A DNA stretch of 64,000 nt from Sphagnum magellanicum (GCA_021904315.1 CM038920.1:19468001-19532000); one strand, 5' to 3'; shown: positions 36,905 through 48,592, counted from the first letter of the stretch. The notes: generated by a model not told the origin, from the sequence alone. Numbers and translations: made by a program.

Positions 36905-37700
36905 TCAATCAAACTTTCTAAATCCAAAACTTTTATACCACTCTAGGGGCATGATTGTTTTGCAACATGGTTTTGCACACTGGCTATGTAGTATAAAATG
37001 GATTAATGCACACCAAGGATGATACAAATGTCCACATGTAGAAACCATAGTGTCATTGTGTAAGAATGCACATAGACAAACAACACAAGGCGAGATTTTC
37101 AAGAAATTGGGCATGTCAACTTAAGCATCAAGATTACACAAAGGATGGGGATACATGGATAATCCATTACCTTTATTTATGAGAGCAACATGTTGCTCCC
37201 CCAAAAAAGCATATTGCAACTCACAAAATGCCCTCCTGTGTTCCAATTCCTTTAACTCAATTTCCTTCACATTTAATTCAACTCCCACTTTCTTATGTTG
37301 AGCTTCATGTTTAATGCTTAAATTCCTTAAACACTTCTCCTCCACCCTCTAATCAAGTAGAGCATTTGATTCCATCTTTGGTTGCTCCTACACAATTGGT
37401 TTCGGTGTAGAGGAACTTCATTACCCAAATCTATAGGATCAATGGAATCCTTTGGTAAAGACTTTGAAGGTCTTTCAACACTTACATGATTCAAGTTGTA
37501 AGCCAACTCTCATCAAAGTTCATTGGCCTCCAAGGCTTTTGTTTTCTCCATTTTTTTAAACAAAGATGCTTGCATTGACTCCATAAGCATCCGAACAGTG
37601 CATGTGTGATCAACAAGTTGTTGTTTCTCCTTCACATGTTCAACTTGAAACTTAAAAGCTTCAAGTTCCACTAATGCGAGTTGCAACAACTGGACACCTC
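36905..37700 (-). pseudogene. Second coiled coil plus RING-like relic
   Basis: Read on the minus strand from 37,700: a helical segment QLALVELEAFKFQVEHVKEK with heptad-like spacing, then LFKKMEKTKALEANEL. In another frame a 74-codon piece (37,345-37,121) is rich in E and K (KEIELKELEHRR). Finally 37,114-36,905 is open for 69 codons with CVVC, STCGHLYHPWC and CAKPCC, ending WYKSFGFRKFD. The spacing C-x2-C, C-x-H-x3-H-x2-C, C-x3-C resembles a RING-H2 finger, which would usually bind zinc and recruit a ubiquitin-conjugating enzyme. The same parts occur in the same order at 4,985-7,060, including the closing W-(x)2-S-(F/W)-G-F box. Stops and at least two frame changes show that it is dead. It lies at the right end of the LINE insertion. 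Confidence 0.55.
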
Positions 37701-37744
37701 ACCCAGAGTGACATAACTTGGACAAGGGGGGGTTGAAAGGCTAG

Positions 37745-40590
37745 CACAATGAGTTCTTAGACCTTTGCCACTCCTCGGGATTGCTCATTCTCAATGGTAG
37801 GATTGCAGGCGATGAATCAGGGGAGTGCACTTGCTTTGCCAATGGCGGTTCTAGCCTTGTGGATTATATGGTCGCATCACCTGTTCTGTTTGATTGTGCC
37901 ACATCACTTGTTATACATAAATGCCCTCTATTTTGTGGAAAAGGGTGTGATTCCAACCACAGGCCACTTTCATTCAACTTGCAATTACCTTGGCAACATG
38001 TGGCATCAGCAACTTCAGAATCACGTGCAGACATCTGTCGTTTCAAACATGATGTTAACAAGTGCACACAGTATTGTCAGCACCTGCAGCAACAGATTGC
38101 CCAATGCACATCACAGATGAGTGACATAGACAATGCTGACATGGCCGTGTAGTTGTTGCATGACTGCATTTGTAACGTCACTGCGGCTGTGCATGGTTGC
38201 CCTGCAGCACGCACCAGTACAACACAACATCGTCATTAACCATGGTTTGATATTGAATGTCGTAGCAAGCAAAAGGAAGTATTTGCATATGCAAAGCTTC
38301 ATCCTAACAGCCATCTAGCACGTGAATGGAAGAAGCAACTTAAACAGCTACTGGGTCGTAAGAAACGGACGTACAAAAAGCTGCAAGGCCGACAATTGTG
38401 TGCACTAGCGAAGACAAATCCAGCCAAATTTTAGAGGCAGTATTCCAAGAGCAAGGAGCGATCTGTGGCTATCAGCAAAGCAGACTTGGTTACTGGCTTC
38501 CAGAAGCTACTAGAAGGACAATGCCCTAGTAATACAGCTGCGGGATAGGGTAGCTCTACAGATCAAGTGGTCTCAAGCCTGTCACACCCTTTTGCAAATG
38601 ATGATTACAGCACACTAAACTGTGACATAACCTTAGATGAGATTGCGCAAGTGATGAAAAGACTCAAACGTAACAAGTCTGCTGGCTTAGATGGCATCAA
38701 AGCAGAGTTTCTGCTAGATGCTGGCGATATGTTGCATGTACCATTGCAGATTATGTTCAACAAGTTGTTGCAACAAGGTTATTCAGTAAGCTTGTCTACT
38801 GGAATCATTCATGCATTACACAAAGGTGGTGATGCCTTGCAATTTGAGAACTACAAGGGAATCACAGTGGGTCCTGTACTAACTAAGGTGTTTGCCATGA
38901 TTCTAAAGGCACGGTTGAGCAGCTGGGCAGAAGAGAGGGGCCTACGTGCCAGGGGACAGGTTGGTTTTAGGAAAGACTTCTGCACCACGGATAACATGTA
39001 CATTTTGCGAACGCTCATTAAATAGAACACTCACAAACGCAAAAAGGTGTATTGTTGTTTTGTGGACTTTCGCAAAGCTTTTGATACAGTGCCTTGGGAT
39101 CTGCTATGGCAAGTGCTGGCTGAGATGGGAATTGTGGGTCGCTTCATGCAGTGTCTACAGAGCATGTACAGCCAAGACAGCATCAGAGTTATGCATCCAA
39201 CAAAAAGGCTATCAACCTGGTTCTCATGTGGTATTGGGGTCAAACAAGGTTGTCCACTGAGCCCACTGCTTTTTGGACTCTACCTTGATGGACTTGAGAA
39301 ACATCTAGATGCACTTGATGGCGATAGCCTGCCACAGCTGGCAGACATAATAGTCAAATTACTACTGTATGCAGATGATTTGACATTGATGTCAGAGACC
39401 CCACAAGGGTTGTAGAAACAAATAGATGTTTTGTCTGAGTTCTATGTTGAATGACAATTGGTCATCGATGTGAGCAAGACCAAGGTGGTGGTGTTTGAAA
39501 AATGTCGCAGTGCAGTGCCAGAGTTCACATACAAAGGGACCATCATTGAGCGAGTTCAATCATTCAGATACCTGGGCTTAAAGTTACATAGTACAAGAGG
39601 CATGGTAGTAGCCATAGACAAACTGACTGCTGTTGGGAAGAAGGCATTGTTTGCATTATGCCGCAAATGCAATGATCTGAACATAATAGATCTGGAAGTA
39701 ATGTGCCAATTGTTCGACTCACTGGTACGCCCAGTATTGAACTATGCATGCGAGGTGTGGACAGGTTGTACAAGGGCAAAAAGGTTGCAACAAGCAAAAC
39801 AAGTACATAGAATGTTCCTAAGAGGAATATTAGGGGTCAATAAAACAACAAACACTTTTGCTGTGTTGGGGGAATTCGAAAGGTATCCATTGGAGTATTT
39901 CTGGTGGCAACAAACTCTCAAGCATTATGATAGACTACGGGAGTCCACACCAGATCGCATGTTGTACTGTGCCTACCAAACCCAACTCCAAATGCTTAGT
40001 GTGCTCAATGATAACCAACAGTGTTGGCTCCGAAACGTGCAGTTGTGGCTTGACGACCAAGGGGTTGGGGTTTTCTATACTAATTTCATGTGTGCTATAG
40101 CAAGTGCACATGCTTTTTATCTAGAATCCACTTATGGTGAAGAGGCCAGAACCAGAAGTAGCAAATTACATACATACAGCTGATGAACACGAGATGTACA
40201 ACAAAATCTGGGTACTCATATGCACATTAGAGTTATTTGCAAGCGATCAAAAATGTTTAGCTCAGGCAATCTTTGTCAAGGTTCAGATGTTCAAACCATC
40301 GTTTGGAGGTAGAGTGTGGCAGGCATGCAAAGCCTGAGAGTGTACTGAGGAGAGATAGGGTTTGTCGCCTATGTCCCCTAGGAGCTATTGAGGATGAAGA
40401 CCACCTCTTGTTAGTGTGCCCAACTCACCATGACATTCGGTGCAAGTTTAGTCAACAGCTAGGGAAACAGTTGACATCGTGCAACTTATTGCCTAAATTG
40501 ATGCACTCGGCTAATCAGAAAGCGGTAGCTTTGTACTTAGTTTCTTGCCTAGACAACATGAGTGTTTTGCTCAAACCAACTAGGTAATAG
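37745..40590 (+). pseudogene. LINE ORF2, rest of endonuclease plus reverse transcriptase
   Basis: One frame runs from about 37,745 to 40,183. It has the endonuclease end (EFLDLCHSSGLLILNG, NGGSSLVDYMV, SNHRPLSF in place of SDHxP), a linker, then reverse transcriptase: RNKSAGLDGIKAEF, GFRKDF, FVDFRKAFD, GVKQGCPLSPLLFGLYLD and the catalytic LLLYADDLTL. Seven in-frame stops interrupt it (38,150 TAG, 38,237 TAA, 38,432 TAG, 38,546 TAG, 39,023 TAG, 39,413 TAG, 39,452 TGA). All are explained by single C-to-T changes of CAG, CAA or CGA. After 40,183 the frame shifts twice. The last part (40,273-40,587) has a C-x2-C-x9-H-x4-C knuckle (CRLC..EDEDHLLLVC) typical of LINE C-termini. Target-primed reverse transcription would be its role. 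It is inactive here. Confidence 0.95.
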
Positions 40591-40660
40591 TTGTCAAATG
40601 GATCTCTTTGGTCCGGCTATTGACGTTAAATTAAAAGAAAGAAAGAAAGAAGAAAAGCTA
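40590..40660 (+). other. LINE 3' end with (AAAG)n tail
   Basis: After the last stop near 40,585 comes a short untranslated region and 'aaagaaagaaagaaag' around 40,633-40,655. LINEs often end in A-rich simple repeats. I could not find a matching target duplication near 28,380. Confidence 0.65.
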
Positions 40661-41032
40661 AGTAATTAAAACTTGGATGTCAAAAACATTTGTGCAGGGT
40701 CACAAATTGAGCACTTGTGTTTTTTTTAATAGGTTAAAAAGGATGTTGGGGTGGCTCCCAACTTTGCAACAACAAAGAAGAACTAGCCACCCTAGTCACC
40801 CCCTCCTCCCCCCCCCTTTTTTAGGTAGCAATAAATTGCCAACACATGTGAAAAGATTAAAGAATGCGTAGTCTTCACCTACTATTTGAGGAGGTGGCTT
40901 ATGACATCTGCAAAAAAGAAAGGCCCATCACAAAGAAATTTTTGCTAACAAAATGTCAAAAACCGCAAAAAATGATACACAAGCTATCCATTTGAATAAA
41001 TAAATAATCCCTTCTTGTATTGACTTATGATC
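40661..41032. other. No gene identified
   Basis: AT-rich with a C-run near 40,807. The 64-codon frame 40,677-40,871 has no known feature. Confidence 0.5.
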
Positions 41033-42425
41033 CATATTGATAAAGATAAAATAAAACATCGAAAAACCCCAATGTGATCATATGATTTTCCTGATTTTTT
41101 TAGAATGCTTTGAAATTCTAGCCCCTACTAGCTACCAAAATTGAAAACTTTTTCAATGGAAAAAGATGAAAAATAATAAAAGACCAAAATCTAATGCAAC
41201 TCTGAAAGAAGGGGCCAAAATGTCACAAAGATATGTGAAAACCCCAAGGTGATCACATGGTCATATATTTTTTACAATGCTTTGCAATTATGGCCCTTAG
41301 TAGTTACCTACAGTTGAAAACTACTCCACTGAGAAATTGGAATCAAAATAAAAGTTCAAAAAACTATTGCATTTTTAAAAAAAGAGGCCAAAATGTTGCA
41401 GACATTAGAAAACTCCAATGCAATCACACTGACATTTTATTTTTTATTTTTTTTAGAATGATTTGAAAGTCTAGCCCCTAGTAGCTACCGACATTTGTAA
41501 ACTCTTCTAACTAAAAATTTAAAGCAAAATAAAAGACCAAAAATTGATGCAACCCTAAAAAAGGGGCCAAAATGCCATTAAGACATCGAAAAACCCCAAT
41601 GTGATCAGATGGTCATGTTTTTCTGATTTTTCTAGAATTCTTTGGAATTCTAGCTCCTATTAGTTATCTGCATTTGAAAAAAATCCAAAATAAAAATAGT
41701 GAAAAAAATGAAAAGCCCAAAAAGCTAATGCCACTCTGGAAAAAGGGAACAAAATGTCACAAACGCAATGGAAAACCCCAATGTGATCACTTGGCCATTT
41801 ATTTTTTCTGATGCTTTTAGAATGCTTTGAAATTATGGCCCCTAGTAAACTACCTACATTTGAAAACTACTTAAACTGAGAAATTGGAAGCAAAATAAAT
41901 GACCCAAAAATTGATGCATTTTTGGAAAATGGGATCCGAATGCTATAAAGACTTCCAAAACCCCCAATGTGATCACATGGTCATATGTTTTTTAGATTTT
42001 TTTAGAATGCTTTGACATTCTGGCCCTTATTAAGTACCTAAATGTTTAAACACCTCCAACCAGAAGTTTTGAAAAGAAATAAAAGACCAAAAATTGATGT
42101 CATTCTTAAAAAAAGGGCCCAAATGCCACACAAACGTCACAAAACCCCAATGTGATCACATGGCCATATGTTTTTCTCAATTTCTAGAATTCTTTGAAAT
42201 TATGCCCCCTATTAACTACCTACATTTGAAAATGTCTCCAACTCAAAATTTTGAGGAAAAAATAAAGATAAAAAATTGATGCCACTTTGAAAAAGGGCCC
42301 AAAATGTCACAAATATGTTAGAAAACCCCAATGGGATCACATGGCAACATTTCTTTCTATATTTTAAAAATCCTTTGAAGGTCTGGTCCCTAGTAGCTAC
42401 CTACATTTGAAACAAAATAAAGGAC
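41033..42425. repeat. ~180-bp satellite array, eight units
   Basis: The mark 'gaaaaccccaatgtgatcacatgg' recurs at about 41,063, 41,238, 41,408, 41,589, 41,773, 41,956, 42,141 and 42,322, giving spacings of 170-185 bp. Each unit also carries 'tttagaatgctttgaaattctggcccctagtagctacctacat' and 'aaaaagggccaaaatg' with changes. The period is close to a nucleosome repeat, as in many plant satellites. With only eight diverged units a centromeric role is not implied. Confidence 0.93.
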
Positions 42426-42940
42426 TAACCTTTTTTTTTCCTTCTTCTTTTCTTCACAACTCTTGGGACTGTAGTGGGTGGGTAATTCACCTTTTGTTTT
42501 TCTCCCTTAATGTCTAATAATCTTCTCCTCTATGATGGCAATATGGTGGGCAGTGTGCTTCATGCATTTGTTCCCATAGTTGAGGCATGAAAGCATGCAA
42601 AAACATTAACATACGTATTCCAAGTTAGTGTGACCATGACAATAGCATGTTCTTACCACACCAAAATGGCCATGTTTGGCAACAAGCATTCTCACAACGA
42701 CTTTAGAACAGATAGGTGGGTGCTAAACCTTTTTATTGCCATTACACATGCCTACTTTTTGTAGTTTTCATATTTTAAACAAGTTTACGAGATGCATTGA
42801 AACACAACAATATAAGCAAGAAATTGTGAACTATGTATTCCAAAGAGATTTGGAAGCCATTGCAAATGCATGGGCAACAAAGTTTGTGAACTTGAGCCTA
42901 TAACCACATTTAAGCTCTTGGTTACAAGAGCTAGACGTCC
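42426..42940. other. No gene identified
   Basis: Mixed composition with no long open frame. It ends in 'caagagctagacgtcc' directly before the palindrome. Confidence 0.5.
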
Positions 42941-42984
42941 TTTTCAGGTTCATCACTAAATGCATTTAGTGATGAACCTGAAAA
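42941..42984. repeat. Perfect 44-bp palindrome
   Basis: Bases 42,941-42,962 are the exact reverse complement of 42,963-42,984 with no spacer. The centre is 'aatgcatt'. Perfect arms in otherwise decayed DNA are notable. Confidence 0.97.
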
Positions 42985-43640
42985 TTGTTATTCCAATTCT
43001 GAAACATTTTATTTGAATCTAAAAATCAATATTTGAATTTGAAGTTTTAAATATGAATTCTTAAAATTGTTAGTTTTATTCAAAAATATATGTTTGAGTA
43101 TAAAATTATAATTCAAATTATGAAAATTATATTTAAAAATTAAAATCAATGTTTCAATTCTGAAAATTGCTACTGGAATTCATTTTATATATATAATTAA
43201 AAAACGTTTGAATCTAGAAATTGTTATTTTGATTCTATTTTTTATTGGAATTATTTGTTTAATTATTTGAATTTGAAAAAAACTATTTGAATTTGAAATT
43301 TTATATTTCAATTATGAAAACTACTATTTCAATTCTTTAAGGAATTAGTTGAATTTGTAATTTGATATTTGAATCTGAAATTTGCTATTTCAATTCCTTA
43401 AAAAAATATTTGAATTTTTAAAAAATTATTTAAATTCAAAAAATTATTTGATTTAAAATTTGATATTTGAATTTTAAATTATTATTTTTGATTCTAACAA
43501 TTAATATTTCAGTTTTTAGTTTTCAAATTTAAATTTAAAAACTTATTTGATTTGAAACTTGAAATTGCAATTCCAAATTACTATTTTGGATTCCATGATT
43601 AACATTTCAATTCAGTAACACCTTTAAATCAAAAGAGTTA
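42985..43640. repeat. AT-rich minisatellite ('atttgaatttgaaa')
   Basis: 'tatttgaatt', 'gaaaattgctatttcaatt' and relatives recur every 20-35 bp. It starts immediately after the palindrome and is strongly degenerate. Confidence 0.8.
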
Positions 43641-44109
43641 CAAATGACTCCTTGAATCTCAAAACATTTTACAAATATTGAGTGACATCAAAGGAAAGAA
43701 GAGCATAAAAAACTAGTAAGTTTGTCATACTTGCATACAGATTGGAATCTCAAAGGTGGAACTTCATATTGTTTCGGAAGCACATTATTTGTTTGACAAT
43801 GATCGTGTTCTCTTTTTGTGCATTAGTCCAGGATTTGAATCTTGAGGTTTTTAGAGTTGTCAAATTCTATTCATCAACAAGGCATCGTGCATAAAATCCT
43901 CCTCCTTTTTTTCTTGTTTGGGTGTTCTCTTGCTTGATATTTGATAGGTGATAGATAGTGGGAGTGAAGTGGAATAGCACTCATATCCTTTTGGTGTGGA
44001 TAAGCAAACAAATTATGAAGCCCATGTTGTTATAGCATATGAAGCCAATAAAGGTATGCTAGCTATTATAGTAAATCATGGGGGCATTGGAGAAGCGAAT
44101 GTTCTAAAG
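43641..44109. other. No confirmed gene; short open frame
   Basis: Frame 43,996-44,196 (+, 66 codons, containing NYEAHVVIAYEANKGMLAIIVNHGG) runs into the tandem repeat that follows. It could be a decayed exon. I do not recognise it. Confidence 0.35.
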
Positions 44110-45345
44110 GACATTCACATGGAGAATTTCAAAATATCTATGGGAGGTTGCAAACTCATCAATGAGGCTTTAGTTACACTAGATTACGAAAGATGATATG
44201 TTAAGTTTGTTGAATCGGAATTTCAACATATCTCTGGGAGGTTGCAAACTCATCAATGAAGTTTTTGTTACACCAAATTACGAAAGATGATATGGTAAGT
44301 GACGCACTCCCAATTCCTCAAAGGGCTCAAATGTGAGCCCAAGTAAAAAAACAGCGGAAGAAGGAGGAGTTGGAGCACGCTCCCTAACTCACAACACTTT
44401 GAGGGGTAGAGGGGCGTGTTGGAGCTCCGGGATGGGACTAGGAAGAGTTGACAAGCTTCACTCACTCACACGGTCCTGCACATAACCCACACAAAGTGGT
44501 TAGTGCTAAGTTGGAGCACCCCTGGTGCTAGGACGAGCCACGGGCAACACGGACACACAAGACTCACCACAGCCTGGACTTGGGGGAAGCCACCACCTAC
44601 CCCTTATAGTATACTCTGCAGCTCTTCATGGAGGCTACATCCAAATGGCTATTTTTCCCAAGACTCCCGAGTGGGAGTCCCGAAATCGCGCCAAATGGGA
44701 CTCCCGCAACTTTGGAGCCCTATAACTTTGCGAGCAGACCTCGGATCGCGATGTGATCTAAAGCAAAGTTGTAGCTCTTATCGAGAGCTTTCCAATGATA
44801 TGAGGCACGCCCCATGTAGCTAAGTAAATCTGGTCGATTCCCGACTTTTTGTGATCGGGAGTCAAACTGACAATTTGACTCCCGACCCTTCTTTTGGCCA
44901 TAACTTGTGTTTCAGATGTTTGAATGAGCAATGCGAGCCCATTTTAGACATCTACACTTCAAGAGCTTTCCAATGATATAAAGAATTCCACAAGACATTG
45001 AGGTTTGACCCCTGCAATCGCTCTCTGAAATTTTGGGAGTCCACCGGAACTCCATCTCCCAAGTGAGAGTTGCCTTGGGAGTGTGAGAGTTCACTCCCTC
45101 ACACTTTCTAACACTCCCGGGAGTATGTGATGTGACTCACGGGCTTCCTCTTGCCTTAACTCCTGGGCTTCCTCTTGGCCCGCAACCTTGTAACCCCCTT
45201 AGCCTTGGTCGCGAGCCCAAAGCTAAGGTTGCGACAGTAAGTTCATTAAACGAGAATTTCAACATATTTATGGGAGGTTACAAACTCATCAATGAGGCTT
45301 TAGTTACATCGGATTATGGAAGATGATATGGTAAGTTCATTGAAC
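44110..45345. repeat. ~95-bp tandem repeat interrupted by an LTR
   Basis: Three units share 'gagaatttcaacatatctatgggaggttgcaaactcatcaatgaggctttagttac' type sequence, starting near 44,122, 44,218 and 45,251. All end in 'gatgatatggtaagtt' with small changes. Units 2 and 3 were adjacent before the solo LTR entered. In one frame the units encode MGGCKLINEALVT, and each closes with a donor-like G|GTAAGT, so an exon-derived repeat is possible. Confidence 0.8.
44300..45236 (+). mobile_element. Solo LTR (fossil), copy 2
   Basis: It has TGACGC..GCGACA ends and a perfect 5-bp flank GTAAG (44,295-44,299 and 45,237-45,241). The 937-bp body shares with copy 1 the 'aagccaccacct..ccc' block, a TATA-like box and the 'gtcaaactg.ca.tttgactccc' block. 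No internal element sequence is present, consistent with LTR-LTR recombination. It is old by divergence from its relatives, but its flanking duplication is intact. Confidence 0.85.
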
Positions 45346-46519
45346 TAGTTATATAGTTGACTTGTAGGTGGATTTTGTGTAGTTGTGTGATTATGTGTTG
45401 CAATCACTTTGACTTAAGACACAAGTGTGTGGTACATTGGGTGTTCTATGTTATCACAAGGTGTAAGGTGTTTGACCTTGCATTTGTGAACAAGAAGGAC
45501 TAGTGGGTAGGAACAAGATGGGAAGACCATATTCTTTGAAGCACCACCCCCTACTTTTTTATTGCTTTTCTGACAGCATTTTGGGAAATATTCCTAAAAT
45601 ATTCCTAGAATATTCTTGGAATACTCTTTTAAAAGTCATTGAAAAAATATTTTAAAATCATGATAATTTTTTTTATAGTACTTTGAAAATCCTTGCATTA
45701 AAAATTTGTCAAAATATGTCATTAAGAAAAAAATTAAAGTTATTAAACATGTCTTTTTATTACTTAAAAGCATTGGTTACAATGTTTTATTATTATTTTT
45801 TCATATTTTTTAATTCATTTGATTAATTTCAAATTTATTCACAAGTTCCCATGATATATTATGAATGTTATCATATAAGTATATCCTATAATTTCAACAC
45901 AAAATTAAATTAAATTTTCAATAACATGGAACATCAAGCATTGATTACATTTGTTGTGGTATGTGTTATTGTGACTACACCCAACCATCAACATTGATTA
46001 TTACTAAGAGAATAAGTTTGGAGTAGATTTGGTCAAAACGCAAACTAACATTATAAACTCACCATTAATCGCTGTAGTTTTTGCAAACAAGAAGATTATT
46101 CATTCACAGATTGTCTGTTTATTGAACAAGATGTATAAGATGCAATGATCAATCATTTCCATATTCAAGCATATAATCACTAAAGTCCATAAAATGATCA
46201 TAATCTATTAATTATTCCACATAACGTGGTAACAATAACACAACTGCAAAACTAAATAAATTTATGTAGCACCATTGAACAAGGTGATGTATGAGGACAC
46301 TTTCAAAGGGCAAAATACCCTGACTCACTAGGCAATGTCATTCTACACCAAAAAGAATAAAGATGATTACCAACCATTTTGCTATTAGCCACACAAAACT
46401 TGCAACTCTCAAAAGTACAAAGTTTGTGCATGGAACAAGGAATAGAACACTAATAGATTCCATAGTGGTAAACAACAGCTGCATACAAATTCATGGAAGA
46501 TTAGTACTGTAATCTTTTA
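45346..46519. other. AT-rich sequence without a gene
   Basis: No repeat or coding signal is seen. Region 45,600-45,960 is extremely AT-rich. Confidence 0.5.
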
Positions 46520-48592
46520 CAATGGTTATTAATGGGGTGCAAGGAGTTATTGTGATGGCTACACACCCAAACAAATTTGTGCTTATGACTTTGGCCAGAT
46601 ATCTACTATCTACAAGGAATGATGGAATCCCTACAATATTAGTTGAGAACAATTATTTCTATAATAAAGTTCAACATAACATGTTGAAGCCTTAGAAAGA
46701 AACCATTCTAATGGCTTAAAAGCAATACTTGTTAGTTTTGGTGCTAAAATTTTTGTAGTAATAGACCTTGATGCGGAAATACCATTGAACTTATTATTAA
46801 AAACACCTTTCCATAGTATAGTTACTACTAAATTTGCACCACCGAACTTAAGAGGAGATCCTCCAAAACCCCCCGAAGATGCTACAACAAAAGTTGTGCA
46901 ACCTATAATACCCTATCATAGGCCTTTCATGAGACCACTGAATTATCATGAGTACAAGAAAGACTATGATCCAAATGTTCATGTACGAGTATTCAAAGCC
47001 ACTATCAAAGCTACCAATGAAATGGTAGATGAGGAAACAACTAATGTGTTCAATTTTACATTGAGAAATAACACATCCAATTGGTGTAACAACTATATGG
47101 GAGGTAATCCCAATTGTAGATTTACAAATTTAGAACAAGCATTCTATAGACGTTATTGAACAATGAACATGTCTATCTACAAATGAAGAACTTAAAACAG
47201 AAATCCATAGAAAGAATAAAGGTGTATTATGAAAGACTACTGAAATTAGTTAATAATCTACAAAACACCTACTGCTGACAAGTTTTTGACCATAGTGTTC
47301 CAATTAAGACTACAATTTTATTTACGCATTACTATTGTAGGAGTGAAGTAGAAGACTCTACAACACCATAAAGAGTCGGCACTAATATGTGAAAAAGGTA
47401 TTTTTATGCTTGAAACATAAAATACACTCTCTATACCACAAACCACAAGGACAAGGAACATAGCTACAGGAAACCAAACATTCACAAAGTTGAATATGTA
47501 TTGTACTAATGGTCATTGCACAAACCACAACTTGGGGACTTGAAGAAACAAGAAAAAGGAAGAACCTATTACAGTTGCTACCAAGGCTACCATTCGAGTT
47601 GGTAAACCTCCTAGACTATTAAACTATCCTTGTCATATTTATGGAATAATGGGTCATAAATTGACGAATTACCCAAGATTTAGTGAAATGAAAAATATGT
47701 TTAAAAATAAAGGAGGTCAATCCACAAAATTTAAACCAGTAGCTAACAATAAAATGGTTACTACCTTAGTCAACATGGTGGATGTCAATGTTACCACTCA
47801 AAATAAAAAAATGAAGAACAAGCATTTAAAGATCGAAAGCCAAGGAAGAACAAATTTGCAGTAGATTAGGAAACTGAAGAAAAGTTGAAGAGGTCTATGG
47901 TGGAACCATACAACAAATGCAAGTAATCAATCCACCACTAGACTTACCTATTCCTTCAAGTAAAGAATGGACGATTAGTTGGGCGAAAATGCTGAGCTCA
48001 ATAGAACTTGCAAACCCAATAGAACTTCAAGAAGTGCCTTTTACCTCTCCAAGTAAAACCATTTCTGTAGAAGAGATTTTTTAAGATATCAATAAACAAA
48101 TGTTGGAAATTAGTTATACCATGAACCTTGGATAATTGATAAAAATAACCCCGGATTTGGAGAAATGCTTGTGGAAGAAAATGAAGATTAATAAACCGCA
48201 AATGAACACCAGGGCAGTCAATGAGAAAGCAACCACGTTTGTAGTACCTGACATTAGCACAATAGTAGTGGCTATAGATAATCACATGGTTGTAATTCAA
48301 GTACATATTGACAAAAATATAATTGATGATGTCTTCTTGGATGGGGGATCTAAGCTAAATATTATCACAAAACAATTAAGAACTAGGTTAAGATTACCTA
48401 AACCAAAACTTGTTTTTTATAATCTATAGATGATAGATCAAACTAAATTAAACTAGTAGGATTGATTAAGGATTTGAGGATGTATGTTCAAAACATACCA
48501 TACATAGCTACATTTATAGTCCTACAAAACACTATTGTAGATTCCAATTATTCCATGTTGCTTGGTAGACCTTGGTTGAAAGATGCTAAAGT
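46520..48592 (+). mobile_element. Ty3-like retrotransposon fragment: gag and protease (fossil)
   Basis: Parts in order: an upstream gag-like stretch (about 46,520-46,780), a gag core with the W/F-rich block around 47,070-47,155 typical of plant retrotransposon gag, a zinc-knuckle-like segment near 47,640, and an aspartic protease region (about 48,230-48,590) with DGGSKLNII and MLLGRPWLKDA. Reverse transcriptase, integrase and LTRs are absent. It is broken in many places and clearly old. The right end stops abruptly where the short-period repeat complex begins, at shared sequence 'gcacatttcacctc'. Family: Metaviridae-type (Ty3/gypsy), judged from gag and protease order and style. Confidence 0.8.

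Larger units (their letters stand above)
30241..37735. other. ~7.5-kb insertion inside the LINE endonuclease
   Basis: Everything between the two endonuclease halves is unrelated to the LINE. It includes a 90-100-bp array, a 912-bp inverted-repeat element, a hAT relic, a minisatellite and a RING-like relic. The junctions are at about 30,230-30,245 and 37,700-37,745. The left reads 'ggaggtttga' and the right 'ggggggttga', which may be a faint duplication. Whether one insertion brought it all or several accumulated cannot be told. Sub-regions 30,241-30,700 and 31,181-31,427 show no gene. The latter has a CpG-rich patch (31,200-31,275). Confidence 0.8.
28385..40660 (+). mobile_element. LINE retrotransposon, split by a ~7.5-kb insertion
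   Basis: Two separated halves make one non-LTR retrotransposon: a GC-rich 5' region and ORF1 (28,385-29,680), an endonuclease N-terminal half (29,680-30,240), then, after foreign DNA, the endonuclease C-terminal half, reverse transcriptase and C-terminal zinc motif (37,745-40,590). An A-rich tail with AAAG units follows (40,630-40,660). The endonuclease breaks off after its catalytic DFNA box and resumes with EFLDLCHSSGLLILNG, so the halves belong together. All parts carry stops or frameshifts, so it is dead. I found no convincing target-site duplication. Confidence 0.93.

Noticed and set aside
37794-38120. Second plus-strand open frame (108 codons) over the LINE endonuclease
   Set aside because: The other frame carries the endonuclease motifs, so this one is a shadow.
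41033-42425. Centromeric satellite
   Set aside because: Only eight diverged units are present. A 170-185-bp period alone does not show centromere function.
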